Origin: Clarkia xantiana subsp. parviflora
Taxonomy: Eukaryota; Streptophyta; Magnoliopsida; Myrtales; Onagraceae
DNA length: 64,000 nt
Direction of reading: 5' to 3'
Assembly: GCA_036873135.1 (NCBI GenBank)
Contig: JAPTYO010000004.1
Coordinates: forward strand, 124,001 to 188,000
Shown here piece after piece: positions 22,709 to 37,085 of the stretch (the stretch's first letter is position 1; the number at the start of each line of letters is the position of its first letter). A program made the position numbers and the translations under genes. The notes under the pieces are model-generated. The model was not told where the DNA came from, searched no databases, and saw only the letters and a program-made list of their open reading frames with translations.

Positions 22709-24390
22709 GCTTAAAAACACTTAGCTCCCTAGTGCAATCAATGATATAGAGTTAATGACTACAAAACTTTTAGCTCAATTGTCATAAATGAATCGATTAA
22801 CGTAAAAAAAACAAAATTCTCAGCTCCACATTCATTCTGTTATTATTTTCCTTCAGAATTTATAATATATATAGATTATATTAATTCTATATAATAATAT
22901 ATTATAATTAATATGATAATAATATTTAAAATAATATATAATACACAAGAAACATGTTGTGTAATCAGATCATGTACCCAAATAAATAAATAAAAAAACA
23001 GATTGTGTAAAAAGATTATGTAAAAAAACAAACATATTATGTAAAAAAAAATTATGTACGTAAACGACGAACAAATTGTAAGATACATGTTGTAAAATAT
23101 TTCGGAAAATAACTTTTGTACGTAAATAACTATAAGCATGCCATGATGTACATAAATAAACTAGAGCTAAAATAGTATTTTTATTTATTTATTTATTTTA
23201 ATTATAGAAAACTTGGAATACTTTAATCCTAGGGGTTAGGCTAGGATTAAGTATTCCCTCAAAATTGGGAATTAGGAATGCTTATTCCACATAATTTAAG
23301 AACCTAACAACACTATAGGTTTAATCATTCCCAATTTCTATTCCAAATTATTGAACCAAACATGCTGTTAGGTCCGAATTGATGATCACCACTGGATTGG
23401 GGCTCATTTTTATTTTTTATTTTTTAAATTGGGGCTCAGTTGCAACAATAACAATTTTAGTGGAAATTAAAAAAAAAATGTTTACAAACGTACGTATATA
23501 AAGTCCCTTTTGCTTAAAAAAAAAACTAGCATAACATGGCAACATCGAAATTTTAAAAAATATTAAGATGAATTGTAAGTGATTTTCTTTTTCACTAAAC
23601 AGAATGAGATAGTAGTTACGATTATAAACCTAAGTAATGTTCAAATTTTCGTATTCATAATTTAGGGTTTCTTTACCAGACTTAACGAACAACTAACGCA
23701 TTACCAGCCCGTCATACAAACTGCCTATTATAGTCAAGATGTTAATCAGTTAAACTCAGTTCTACTTGCATTATTATGAAGTATGCGAGTATTATAATAT
23801 TTTAATCAGTTCACCCTGAAGTGATTTTATTGAGTTTAAGTAAAAAACAACTAGTAATTACTCTTAATATTTAAATAACTAATACCGAAAAAGTAACATT
23901 TATTAAAAAATTATAACCGTTAAATCAGACACAAGATATTACAAATGAATTAAATTAATTTTTATTTTGTGAAATTTGATTCATTGAAATTCGACTTGTA
24001 ATTTGTTTATCAAAAAAAAAAAAAAAAAAAAGACTTGTAATTTGTCAAGCTAGAAAACATATATATTATATAACATCTTCTGACGCGCCGACGGACATTT
24101 CGTTTCTTCATGCGCATCCCTTCTCCATTTTTCTTCCTAATAATTTTCCAATTTCAATTATTTTATCTTCCAATCTAAGTTTTCATCTCTTTCCCACTCT
24201 CAATCAACTCAAAACCTCTGTGTATGGTGGTGTGAGTGATTCCACAGTTTCACAATTTAACCGCCACCTTGCTTTTATACCCTCCTCCATTGCCGTTTAA
24301 GTTTTGATCTTCGGTTTAGATCTCTCCGCTGCGCCTCAGATCTCTGTTCGAGGTTCGAGATCCGGGCAGCGGCGGATTGGTGGCGGAGAG
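22709..24390. other. AT-rich intergenic and CCC1 leader
   Basis: Very AT-rich. An 18-bp-armed inverted repeat, GGAATACTTTAATCCTAG against CTAGGATTAAGTATTCC, lies at 23215-23257 and looks like a transposon end. A poly-A run is near 24008-24031. The CCC1 leader probably covers the last 150-250 bp; no clear TATA box. Confidence 0.5.
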
Positions 24391-27300
24391 ATGGATAATG
24401 ACGATATTGAGGCCGGTCCCGAAGATGAGTACCAGCCCGGCGGCCTCCGCAAGTACACCCCCGTCGTGGCGCACGATCGGGCTGTCCTCGAGATGTCTAC
24501 TATGGATCCTGGATCTTCCTCCTCTCCGCAGGATGTGCCACTCAGGTGTTCGATTACTTCTTGGTTGTCATTTAGTGTGTTCAGACGTTTAAACCTTGTT
24601 GCGGTAACAATGTGGGTTTAGAGACTTTGTTGCTTGGTGATACACTCATCGGCAAAGCCGTGCAGCTCAGTTTTAGCTGAAGTTTTGTGGTAAACTAGGT
24701 AGCTGCTCTGCTCGGGTAATTGGAAAGTGATAGTGCTACAGATGTGGAGGATTTAGTAATCCCTTTTGGTTGTTAAGATGGAATGAAACTAGTCTTAATT
24801 GTTTGGTTCCTTTCACGTATTGTGTTCTGTTTGCAGTATGATTTCTTGGTTGAAGGAAATTGATTTATCATGCTCATGGGATGGTGAAAAACATTGTGAA
24901 ACGGAAAACTTCAACGCTAGATTTGATTAGTTGTCAATTGTAGAGCTTTGCATTAGTATGTAAAAGCTTAAGTAGAAACTTGATATTTTCTTCTCTTGTT
25001 CACGTGCGAAGATAGTAAGTGCGAAGATAATAACCTATGTTTTAACTTTTTTGTTTCATATGGCAAAAGTAAGTATCATATCATCAGTTTACTTCCGCAG
25101 GGACATTAATGCAGGTCAATAAGCAAATGTCTATTGAAGTGGAAATTAATATGATACATTTTGAAAGATAGTATACTTAATATAATACATTTTTTTATAC
25201 CTTATATATTCTTCTTTCCCTAGAGAAGCAGAGTTCATGTTTTTTTAATATAATATATCGAAGAAAGCTAACAAAGTCTTGATTTCATCTTCATGTTCAA
25301 GGATGTTTATTGTCCACCATCTTATTGCTTTTACAGGAATATTAAAACAAGTCAAGAGGGTACCAACGAAAGTGAGGGGTCACCTGAGAATGGCAATGTC
25401 AATGTCAATGGCCCCCTTGAAGAATCCAGATTGGAATTGTTTGGTTATTCCCTCGTTAACATTCTTGGTCTTAGGAGGTAAATTGTCCCTCTGTAGGTTT
25501 CACTTCCAATTAGGTTTTCCATTTTGATTTTGGCTCTTAAGAATGTAGCAATCCTGTTTTAGTTGATATGTCAGGGTCACCATCTCACCATTCAATATTC
25601 GATAATAAAAGAGGAAGAACAAGAACAAGTAAAAGAAGAACTGCATATTTCCAACTAAATAAAATCCCTGTACAGCTTCTATTTAGCTTGATGTAAATTT
25701 CTTACCTAAAAAGGTACAAAATAATCTGTTATTGGACATATGAGCCTTGGGATTTCCAAGTCTCAATATAAGTTTTGATTGATCTGAATACAACTTGATA
25801 TTTCAGTATGACAGGGGAGCCAACTGCAACACCTTCAAGTCCAAGAGACGGGGAAGATGTAACAACTGCACAGGGTCACAGAAGGGTATGCCTCTCTCTT
25901 GGGTTTTAGCATTTTCTTTTTCTAATATTATAAAGTAAGCAAGTCTTTGTAAACTTTGAAATGTTGTTGACACTCATTATTGAAGTATGGAGAGAGTTGG
26001 AATTAATGGTATCAAGTATTTTGTGCCCTTTGTTTATTTTTTCCCCTTCCAGCTGAATTCTCGAAATTGCTTCTGGTTCGTTTATTGGATTCACCATTTA
26101 GAAACAATGGGGATCTAAGAAGCGGAGTGAGACAATAAAAAGGGGCCTCCATTTAATAGCTTTAAAAGTACATTGGTTTGATTTTTCATTGGTGTAAACT
26201 GTAAAAGAAACTAAGAGTTATGAAGGCACCAAAGCCCTCATATACATAAAAGTTGAGACTGATTCTAATGGACATGAGGAATCTCTGTTATCTAGATAGG
26301 CACGTATAGAATATTTGTATCTCTAAAGTCTAACTTTATAAAGATTGCTAATGCCACCTGTGTGTCGGCTAGCATGTCTTGTATTTTCCTAGTTTCCGAA
26401 AGCTAGGATAGCCAGGAGTGCGGAGTTACAGGATGTTTTGTAGGGATATTTATACTATATATGAAGCACTTCTGAATATATGAAATGGTCTGGTGCTTTT
26501 GTTATCTTTTGTTGACTAGGTTCCTAATAGAAATATCGCTTTCCCATGTGGACAATATTTTGCAGATTGATGGTGTCAAATTGGGCACAATGATGGGTGT
26601 CTTCGTCCCATGTTTGCAGAATATTTTGGGAATTATCTACTACATCCGGTTTTCTTGGTAATGTAAAGATGCTCATTTTAAACCTTATTCTTCCCAGAAG
26701 ATAACAATAACATTTATTTAGTAGTCGGGAGCTTATGCAATATGCTTCACAACCAATGGTTTTCATCATTTATAAAGTTGATACATTCTACTATTAGTAT
26801 ATCGGCGCATGAAATCTTCTAGACAATATAAATTATTCCTTACCAAAACTGTAATAAACAAATGAAGTTGTAAATATAACAATGTACAGTGAAGAGTTTC
26901 TGTAGGGAAAAAACGATATGCTATGAAGGTTCATGGCAGCTATGAGCAGAATTAGGAGCGGATTGATGCCTTTTGTTATGAACATTGGATGTTTTAAACT
27001 CTTCCTGCTTTACTTACCAAAGCAATCTGAATTGAAGCAGGGCCAAGCTATACTTGAGTGAGATGTCATCATTGTTCTTACTTCTTAGAGATGCTTCTCT
27101 TCTTTAGGGTCTGAATTCTTGACAAATTCCACTGTTTTGGGGGGTGTGGGTTCAATTCTAACCGTAAATTGCTCTACTTGTAAATGAGACATTTCTTTGT
27201 TTTTTATAGACAGTAATATTAGGCTTTTAGACATTGATCCTGTTGGTAATAATACACGGCAATAATTTTGTTTACAGTGAACTTATAGCCATGTCTTGGT

Positions 27301-30300
27301 CTTGGCAACCTGAAACGTCTAAAAAGTTGAAACTGGTAGGTTCTTTACATTCTTGATTGATTCTGCATTTTAGCTGTGCTCTAATGGAAATGAGTTGAAG
27401 GGAACATGTGTGTAAAAGATCAGCCATTCGATAACCTCATCACTGTACTGCCTCCTAAAAACCATATCTAGCAGGGGGAAATATGCCTTCCTTTCATATA
27501 GGACATTTTTTCATTCAAACTCTTTGCTAGCTGCGATAACTTTTTTGTTCTTCAAAATGTTTGTTTATGTTAATTGGCTTAATTCCCTAAGTTTATTTAT
27601 TTTAATTCGATTGTTGGGGAATTTCAGGATTGTTGGTATGGGAGGTATAGGAGATTCACTATTGCTGGTATCATTTTGCGGCTTGTGTACTTTTCTGACA
27701 TCGATATCGTTGAGTGCTATTGCAACCAATGGTGCAATGAAGGTATGTCTTTGCTCAGATAATGCAAAAACCAACCATGCCTGCATTAGCATTTTGAGCT
27801 TTTCACTTGAGCAGTTTGCTGTATCAAGTGGATTGTTAATATACAAGTTATATTCTTGCTAAAAGTAGGTGGGAAGGACATGATGAGAAATTCAAAATAG
27901 GATAAGATAAGATTCAGACAACATATCTGTTGAATATAATGTCAACTGATGCTCCACTACTGAAATATAGCAGAGTAGTGATTTTTTTTTTTTTTAATTA
28001 AATGGAGAATATGTATCATGGCAACTTTGTAGGATACTTTATAAATGGAAGGCCATTTATAAAAAGAAATTACCAGAAATTGCCATTTGTTCTGTCTTTT
28101 ACTGTACATGGTCAATGTTTCTGTTGTAATTCAAATTTGTTAGAAAGGGTGTGACACACTGGAAGATATTACATATTGACATGGGTTTTATAAGCACTCA
28201 ACAGTCAACACTATCTATCTGGTTAAACTTTTGAATGGGATATCTTTAAATCACAAGATAATTTAATATCGTATTGAGTGGGTCTAAAAGCCCATGACAA
28301 ACACTTATACCATCCAATGCAAGTATCTGGGGTGGAAATGTTAAGCATTTCGATAGTGCAGTAGTAGACTAAGTATTATATATATTAGACTTGGTATCAA
28401 AGGGGCATGCCACAACAGAGTGGAGGTTTGAAGAGTCAAGTTGGGGCTTGACGGCGGGGTTAGAAAATTATAATTAAAGACAAGTGCGTTCTGAAATTGG
28501 GTTTAGATAACTATCAATTCAGCTGTTGAGTTGTCTATAGGTTTCTGATGACATAACATTAGTTGCTACCATTTGAAAATTACATTTATGCTGGAACTTT
28601 TTTTGTGGAATGATATTATAGTTTTTCTTTTAATAAATTCTGCTTATAGGGTGGGGGACCATACTATCTCATAGGCCGTGCTCTAGGCCCTGAGGTTGGT
28701 GTAAGCATTGGACTATGTTTTTTCCTTGGGAATGCAGTTGCTGGAGCTCTGTAAGTGTACATTTCCAACCTATATATATCATGGCACCTTGATTAATGTT
28801 GAAGTCCAAGGGGCAACTGTTGACTCTTTGGGACTTCCAAAAATCTCTATCTTACTTCAATTTGTATGGGATGCTTCCTTGCTGTGGAATAATTTATAAT
28901 GTGGATTGTCAAAGGTATGTATTGGGAGCTGTGGAGACCTTTCTGAAAGCTGTTCCTGCTGCTGGGCTTTTCAGAGGTACTGATGCCACTCACAAATTTT
29001 GCGTATTTACTTTTCCTCTATTTTTAGTGAAATAGATAACCTGATGAATTGCACATTTCTCTTTTTTACTGGTCAAGGGAAGAAAATTATTATTTGAGAT
29101 TAAGTACTTTATCGCTAAACTTTACAGGTTTATTCCTTCATATTCTTTGGGGTTTTGGGGCTCATTTTGGAATTTCTCTTGCAATTTTCTCTTAAATTGC
29201 AGTTCTGTAGCAACCTTGGTCTCTTACCCAAGTTTGACCAATTATGTTAACAATGCAGAGACTGTTACAGTTGTTAATGGAACTGCAGTGGCACAACCCA
29301 TTGAGAGTCCAAGTTCCCATGATCTTCAAATTTATGGGATTATTATCACCATCATTCTATGCTTTATTGTGTTTGGTGGTGTGAAGATGATCAATCGGGT
29401 GGCACCAGCATTCCTCATTCCAGTCCTGTTGTCCATATTCTGCATATTTCTTGGCATTGGTTTTTCTGGGAAGGATGATCCTGCTGGTAAGTTTCTTATT
29501 TTCCTTTGTCTCTTCCTGTCTTCTATCTTGCATGCATCTTTATGCTACCAGGTTTTATAGCTTCTCTTCTACCAGCACATGTTTTGACATGTTACCGATT
29601 ACATCATCTTTTAATTTGAACTGACTATAATATGATAGTTAGACACTGGATTTCATAGTGCATCCATGAATAAGAATTAGGTTCTAGTTAGCATATCTAC
29701 AGTGAATATGGGAACTCACTAAAATTGGAAAGCTTCTTTTTCGTTATTGAGGTACTCTATTTTGTTTTTTGTCATCGTATTCCACCTTAACTTTTCCACC
29801 CCAGAAAAAAAGTTAAAGAAAATTCTGCCGAGTTAATAGACAAGTAATAAGTTGACACTTGTTATTATAATTACCCAAGTAAATATCTCCTTCCCTTACA
29901 AGAGATTCGCCCTCCTCTTTCTTTCCATTCTCCTCCAATCTGTTCAATACAAACATTTTAGGTTCCTATTTACAATATCTATAGTTGGGTTTGACACGGT
30001 TATTAAATTACCATATAAAACCATTTTTCTTTGACTTACTTTTTATTTAATTATTATACTGGAATTTTTCTATATGTCCAGGAGAGGAATAATGTCAATT
30101 TCTTTTTTGCCTTTTGGATCGTACAGAAGGAATCACTGGTCTGAGCTTGAGCACATTTAAAGATAATTGGGGTTCTGACTACCAGAATACCAACAACGGT
30201 GGAATTCCTGATCCTGATGGAAAAGTGCACTGGAACTTCCAGTAAGTCATGCCTCTAATGTAGAACAAATATAGGTCCTTTACCTTGTAGCAACAATCGG

Positions 30301-33300
30301 TTAATGTCGTTAAACTTGCCCTTTTACCTTGTTCTTTTCTATGCTTTACATGGTTAGTTTCTCTCATAAAAGTACTTCTTACTGCCAATTTGATTTCGCT
30401 TATAGTCTTTTTTCTTTTGGATAAATCAACTTGGCATAAATAATTAAATATACGGAAATCTAGATATAATTATATTAAATGATATTCTTTTCCAACTGTT
30501 CTGTCAAGTAGAGAAAGCAAATAAACAAAATAGTTTTGATGTGTCTTCAAAGCCCTAACATATTTAGTCTGATTTAGTGCATTGGTTGGTCTGTTCTTTC
30601 CTGCTGTGACTGGAATAATGGCGGGTTCCAATCGATCAGCTTCTCTTAAAGACACTCAACGTTCAATACCGGTTGGAACACTTGCTGCTACTCTTAGCAC
30701 CACAGTTTTATATCTAGTATCCGTTCTACTATTTGGAGCTCTTGCAACCAGGCAGACGCTCTTGACAGACAGGTACGATGATGTCCTTTCATCTATGTTC
30801 TTGATAGTTGATACTCATCTAGCTAAATCAGTATGCATTAATTTACTTATTTTGGGTCAAATGTTATTTTGAATTTGACTTCTTTTTGTTGTAAAATCAG
30901 ATTGCTGACAGCTACAGTTGCTAAGCCATTCCCAGCAATAGTGCACCTCGGTATCATCCTATCAACCTTAGGTGCAGCCCTTCAGAGCCTAACAGGAGCA
31001 CCTCGCCTTCTTGCTGCTATTGCAAACGATGATATTCTCCCGATTCTGCACTACTTCAAGGTTGCAGATGGAAGTGAACCTCACATTGCTACTCTTTTCA
31101 CAGCCTTTCTCTGCATCTGCTGTGTCATAATCGGGAACCTAGATCTTATCACCCCGACCATAACCATGTTCTTCCTTCTCTGTTATGCGGGCGTCAACCT
31201 ATCCTGCTTCCTTCTCGATCTTCTAGATGCACCCAGCTGGCGTCCTAGGTGGAAGTTTCACCATTGGAGCCTCTCCCTTCTCGGGGCAACTCTCTGTATC
31301 GGTATGCACTTAAACTTTTCCACCCTGGTGATCGATTCATATTCAATCCTGATCTTCTAACTCTTTTCCTGCATTTTCCGTGCAGTGATTATGTTCTTGA
31401 TATCGTGGTCGTTCACTGTGGTAGCTCTGGCCCTTGCAAGTCTTATATATTACTATGTCAGTATCAAAGGCAAGGCTGGTGACTGGGGTGATGGTTTCAA
31501 GAGTGCTTATTTCCAACTTGCTCTCCGCAGTCTTCGATCACTGGGAGGTACAATTCTATCCTATGTGCACAATCATGACGTGCCACTTGTCTATATGGTT
31601 CTTGTTTTGTCAAGTTAGCTTCTGATATTCCTGAACTGGGTTTGCATTATATCTGCAGGGACGTAGCTTTAGAGGGTTTGGGGCTAATTACCCCCTGACT
31701 TTTAGAAATGTTTAGAAAGATCTTTAAAAACGCAAGACAGTTCAATTTTACACACTCTGAAAGTTGAGATTAGTTCCACTTCAATGTTGATTTCTATTGA
31801 TAATATAGAAAACCTTGCCTCTCTGACTTTGGCTTCATTTCTGCAGCAAGTCAAGTGCACCCGAAGAATTGGTACCCGATCCCGCTGATATTCTGCCGGC
31901 CGTGGGGGGAGCTCCCTGATAACGTCCCGTGCCACCCGAAGCTTGCGGACTTTGCCAACTGCATGAAGAAGAAAGGGAGAGGAATGTCCATCTTCGTGTC
32001 GATCCTTGATGGAGACTACCATGACTGTGCCGAGGACGCCAAAACTGCCTGCAAGCAGCTGGCGACGTACATCGACTACAAGAACTGCGAGGGAGTTGCC
32101 GAGATCGTGGTTGCCCCGAACATGTCCGAGGGCTTCCGTGGTATCGTCCAGACGATGGGCCTCGGGAACCTCAAACCTAACATTGTCGTCATGAGGTACA
32201 CAAATTTTTATCTAAGGGTTCAGAACCTAATCACAGTCTCAAGTTTGTACCATGTTGCTTTTAGGTGTTTCAGGTTTTGATTTCGTTGCAAATAGGTGTA
32301 CCAAGTTTCATTTTCGTTGCTTTTTGGTTTTTTGTCCGTGTTTTTTGTTAAATATGACGAACCTCAAATTTGCATAAATTCTTCAATTTCACTGTATGTA
32401 CACACTAACTGATGTAAGATAAAGGGAAGCATAAGTGTCTTTTTGTTATTTTCTTCTTTATATTCTCTTGCTATTCAATTTATGGAGCTATTGGACAAAA
32501 ATCCGTCAAATTTAACAGAAAAAATTGATAAAATTCTCTTGATATTCTCTTCGTATAAAATTTCCGTTTCTATTGATTGTAACTAACTTAACCAACTTCC
32601 TCCAACAGGTATCCAGAAATATGGCGCCGGGAGAACCTAATCGAGATTCCAACCACTTTTGTCGGGATAATCAACGACTGCCTCGTGGCCAACAAGGCGG
32701 TGGTGATAGTGAAGGGCCTCGACGAGTGGCCCAACGAGTACCAACGCCAGTACGGCACCATTGATCTGTACTGGATCGTTCGAGACGGCGGCCTCATGCT
32801 CCTCCTCTCCCAGCTGCTCCTCACCAAGGAGAGCTTCGAGAGCTGCAAGATCCAAGTCTTCTGCATCGCCGAAGAAGACAACAACGCCGAGGAACTCAAA
32901 GCCGACGTCAAAAAATTCCTCTACGATCTAAGAATGCAGGCCGAGGTAATCGTGGTGACGATTAAATCATGGGACGTGGCGGCAGACGAGTCGTTGGAAG
33001 CGTTCGGTGCCGCTCAGAGAAGAATCGGCGATTACTTGGGGAAGATGAAAGATTCGGCAGAGAAAAACGGAGGTCCGTTAATGGCGGATGGGAAGACGGT
33101 GGTGGTGAACGAGCAGCAGGTGGAGAAGTTTCTTACGACGACACTGAAGCTGAACTCGACGATTCTGAGGTACTCGAGGATGGCGGCGGTGGTGCTGGTG
33201 AGTCTGCCGCCACCGCCGTTGAACCACCCGGCTTACTTCTATATGGAGTACATGGATTTGTTAGTGGAGAATGTGCCAAGGCTGTTGATTGTTAGAGGGT

Positions 33301-33332
33301 ATAGAAGAGATGTGGTGACTCTGTTTACATAG
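24391..33332 (+). CDS. CCC1: Cation-chloride cotransporter CCC1, 14 exons
   Basis: Electroneutral K+/Na+ and Cl- cotransporter of the SLC12 family; Arabidopsis CCC1 acts in endomembranes (TGN/early endosome) in ion homeostasis. Exons join(24391..24545, 25337..25477, 25807..25885, 26566..26657, 27628..27742, 28650..28750, 28915..28976, 29259..29486, 30127..30241, 30578..30772, 30901..31301, 31386..31547, 31847..32195, 32609..33332) total 2919 nt, 972 residues, the expected length. Seen: hydrophilic N-terminus [19 protein letters not shown]; membrane core beginning [20 protein letters not shown] in exon 4; [37 protein letters not shown]; large cytosolic C-terminal SLC12 domain from [10 protein letters not shown] to the conserved terminus [11 protein letters not shown]. 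All junctions are GT-AG and in frame. Introns are 84-970 bp with no obvious transposon. Confidence 0.97.
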
Positions 33333-33529
33333 AGAGCAGCAGCCTGGTTGGTGTCTCTGAAGAGATCGACTCTGTTTTGTCTCAATATCATATAGTTACT
33401 GTTTGTTAGAAAAGAGAGGGACTGTAGGTTTTTTTTCTTATGTACTTTTAGAATCGTTTATTTTGCAATTTTTGTGCATATTTTATTTTACTATTCTTAG
33501 TGCACAATTATCTACTATTATATTATTAA

Positions 33530-34053
33530 GGGTTAACCGGTCTTTTGATCCATGATGTTTGACAACTTTTGGGTTTTGGTCAATGATGTTTTTTTTACCT
33601 AGTTTTGGTACCATATGTTTGCAGATTTTTTCTAGTTTTGGTCTAACCGTTACATTCTGTCCATTTTTTGACATGTTCAAGTCGCGTGATCCACTTTAAA
33701 CTTTAAATTTAGTCCCTCTAATACTTTTTTAACCCTTTTTTTTTGTTCAATTTAGTCCCGAAGTTTCAAAATTAATCCCAATTGGACAATAGGTCCAATT
33801 GAATTTTTGAAACTTCGGGACTAAATTGAACAAAAAAAAGGTTAGGAAAGTATTAGAGAGACTAAACTGAACAAAATTAAAAGTTTAGGGTGGATCACGT
33901 GACTTGTACATGTCAAAAAATGGACGGAATGTAACAGTCGAACCAAAACTAGAAAAAATCTGTAAACATATGGTACCAAAACTAGGAAAAAAAACATCAT
34001 TGACCAAAACCAAAAAATGGTCAAACATCATGGACCAAAAGACATGTTAACCC
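33530..34053. mobile_element. GGGTTAA-terminal foldback element, family A, copy 2, exact 9-bp TSD
   Basis: A 524-bp near-palindrome starting GGGTTAACCGGTCTTTTGAT and ending GACATGTTAACCC, 197 bp after the CCC1 stop codon. Exact 9-bp target duplication tattattaa at 33521-33529 and 34054-34062. The left half carries GTTCAATTTAGTCCCGAAG and its inverse follows in the right half around the centre CAATTGGACAATAGGTCCAATTG. No coding capacity. Confidence 0.88.
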
Positions 34054-34062
34054 TATTATTAA

Positions 34063-35874
34063 TTAATAATCAACATTTCACAAGATTTTTTGTATTTTTA
34101 CGAAAATTAAAGTTAATGCTACGGTAACTTATTAATTCCTATTTGTGCGGAATTTTATTTTAATTAATTAATATATTAAAAGAACTTATACTAATTTGTT
34201 ATAATAATAATAAGTAAAAAAAAAACATATATTTATTAGTATTAACATGTACTATTATTTATTATAAGTAGTTCTGCTTAGTATTAAGATCATTCATATA
34301 ACTTAATTAAAAAAATGAGGATCGATTCTCTATACTATGCTACGTTTAGGGGACTAACCAGCTAGATGTATGTAATGGTTAAAACTCTATTAGTATTTTT
34401 TTTTTAATCGCACATATTGAAATTGAGCACGTATCCATTTTCGTTCAATGAATGAAAGAAAATTTAACATAACTAAAGATTTGTTAACTTATGAAATTTG
34501 AGCTAATAAATTAGTAATACGAACCCTAAAAGAAGTGGTTTTACACAACCTTTAGACTCGTTCGAACATATAGGTGTAAACGGGAGGTTGTGTTTCCAAA
34601 GTGTTAAAAATGGCATTATTATTTATTTATGCAGAAATTGAAAAATATATTTAGTCCAACATTGTTTCCATCACGTAATTATAATTAAAATTTAAAAGAC
34701 GGCCATACTTTGTTTAAGCGAATGTGAACCAACTAACTTTAGTTGTTAAGGTGTGAACCTTAAACCAAGGCGCTTATCTTTCCACACTTTTTGTGCGCTG
34801 AAATGTATCGAGTTCCATTTGGGTGTGCGCTTACTTTTCACGGATTTTAAGGATTTATTATTTATGAGGGTTTCATTGGTGAAAAGGAATATGTTTTTCA
34901 ACTGAGCCTAATGGGTTGACCTCAATGTATGTGCTTATATAATGTGCTGAAAATATGAAACAAAAAAACCATATACGACTTATAAGGCAAATTATTGAGA
35001 TTTGTAATATAAAAGTAATATCTATGCTCTTTATAAATGTATAGAGATAGAATTTCTCAAGAAGCAAATTATTATTATTGTGATGGAAAAACTATAGTTA
35101 TTATTATTGTAGTAGAAAATAAAAGCGACATTATTATTATGGTTAAATGTTTTTCTTTTCTTTTGGTTAAATGATAAACCCAATATAGGGTGATACATAG
35201 CCCGAAAATCAACTATAAAAAAAAGTGGTGTTATAAACTGTGAAAATTAACATAAATTTTTTAAAAAAAGTGGAATTAATTTACAATAATACTTTACATT
35301 TGTATTACACCAACTTTCTCCAGTAATTTTCACAATAAATTTTACAAGTAAAAACTTTACTCATTTTATAGTCGGAAGGCTCGGACTATTATTTTGGAAA
35401 TTTATTATCATTTTTTTTCTTAAATCCAACAGATCATTCTCCTTTTCGTATTTTATTATTATCAGACATGACATCTGAATTTGGAAGTACATGAAATCAG
35501 TGGACCCACCCACACAAGTTGCTTGTCCGGCCGAAAACGATATCTTGCTGACTTTTATTTTACATTACATGCAAACCCTATGATTTAGGACTTAGGATGT
35601 CATTTCTATACAAATAATACAAATTTGTGAATCTGAATATTCCTACATCCCATCCCATCCCAATGTGAGTCAATAAATCAATATCATAATAATGGTGCTC
35701 TACCAGCTGTAATATTTGATATTGTTATAGTGAAGAATTCTCAAAGTCAACTGGACAGCAGAGCAAGTCATTAAACTGGACTAGCTTAGCTAGATTAAAC
35801 AAGCTAGCAGGAATATTCTCAACCTTATCTATCATCATCAATATTAAGATCAATAAAAGAGTTGGATTAAAATA
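34063..35874. other. AT-rich intergenic region
   Basis: About 1.8 kb of AT-rich sequence. I see no gene, RNA gene or element with recognisable ends. Confidence 0.6.
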
Positions 35875-36210
35875 AAATCGATTAAAAGTATGTTTTGTAC
35901 TATATATGTGACCGTTTTTTGTTTTGGTATTATATGTATTTTTTTTTTTATACTTTTGATACTAAATATTTGAACTTTGTATACTTTTGGTCCATCCGTT
36001 ACTTGTCCGTTAGTGTTTTGGCTGTTAAATGATATGTACAAATCACGTGACCTAGTCCTAGACTAGGGCTTGGCTAGGTCCATTGAACCTAGTCTAATTA
36101 GGTCAATTCACCCAGTTGGACTAGGTCTGATTGATCTAGCCCAAGACTAGGTCAGTCCCCGATCGGAGTCGTCGGACCTAAACAACCTATAATTACCGGT
36201 TAATTCAATT
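35875..36210. repeat. Degenerate left half of a GGGTTAA-family element
   Basis: Contains TACTTTTGGTCCATCCGTTA, GTACAAATCACGTGACCTAG and repeated CTAGGTC/GACCTAG motifs in the order of the left half of family B, which has the same centre. The right half and termini are missing. Confidence 0.5.
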
Positions 36211-37085
36211 GTGTTTAAGCGACTTATTCAGTTATATTCAAACAATATATGACATCTGTTAAAATTGTGTCATGAACTTTTTATCGAACTAAAATTATAG
36301 TTTTAGAGGATAGGGCCAAGGGTGTTGATTTCTTTCAATTACGTAATATATATATATTCAAATTTAAGAAAAAAATTGGCCACATAAATTTAAAAATTAG
36401 GATGACTATAAAAATTATGGTATTTCATTCACTATAGGAGAGTAGACGACGACCAAACGGTGGAAGAATCTTCGTAGGAGCTCATCCATATGAGCATGTG
36501 CAGGTTACTATAGTCAACTCACGCATTTATTTGCCATCGAATCTCTGGTTATTCATTATTGCGTTCTCTAACTCTAATTAGCGATAAATTATTAGTTAGA
36601 TTGAGCCGCTTACGATATTGACTCGGCCAATAAAAAATTGATAACATATTAATGATATTGTAGAAGTAAAAATCATAATGTTGAGAATAAGTGGGTCTAT
36701 TAATTCTTCTCTCTAAAATATTAATTACCATTAGTTACAAAAGAACATTAATTGCCATAAAAAATTAGTTTTATTTATTATTAATAAATATACATAATAG
36801 GTAAATCTAATAATAAATATTACATATTACAAGAAATAAAAATAATTTTTTTTTTTCATATACGATATAACACAATTGTTACTGGTTTTGTGTTTAAAAA
36901 AAAAAAAAAAAAAAACTCACTGGGCGTGGTGAATCCTAGAAGACAATTGACACTTAGGGTTCACACGCTCAATAGGTTTTTAAAAAGAACCACAAACTAG
37001 TCACCCTTGTGTTATATTTGTAAATAAAAAAATTAATTTTATTTTTAAGAAATAACATATTATACAAAATATATTTTAAACACTA
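36211..37085. other. AT-rich intergenic region
   Basis: AT-rich, with a poly-A run around 36898-36915. No gene seen. Confidence 0.55.
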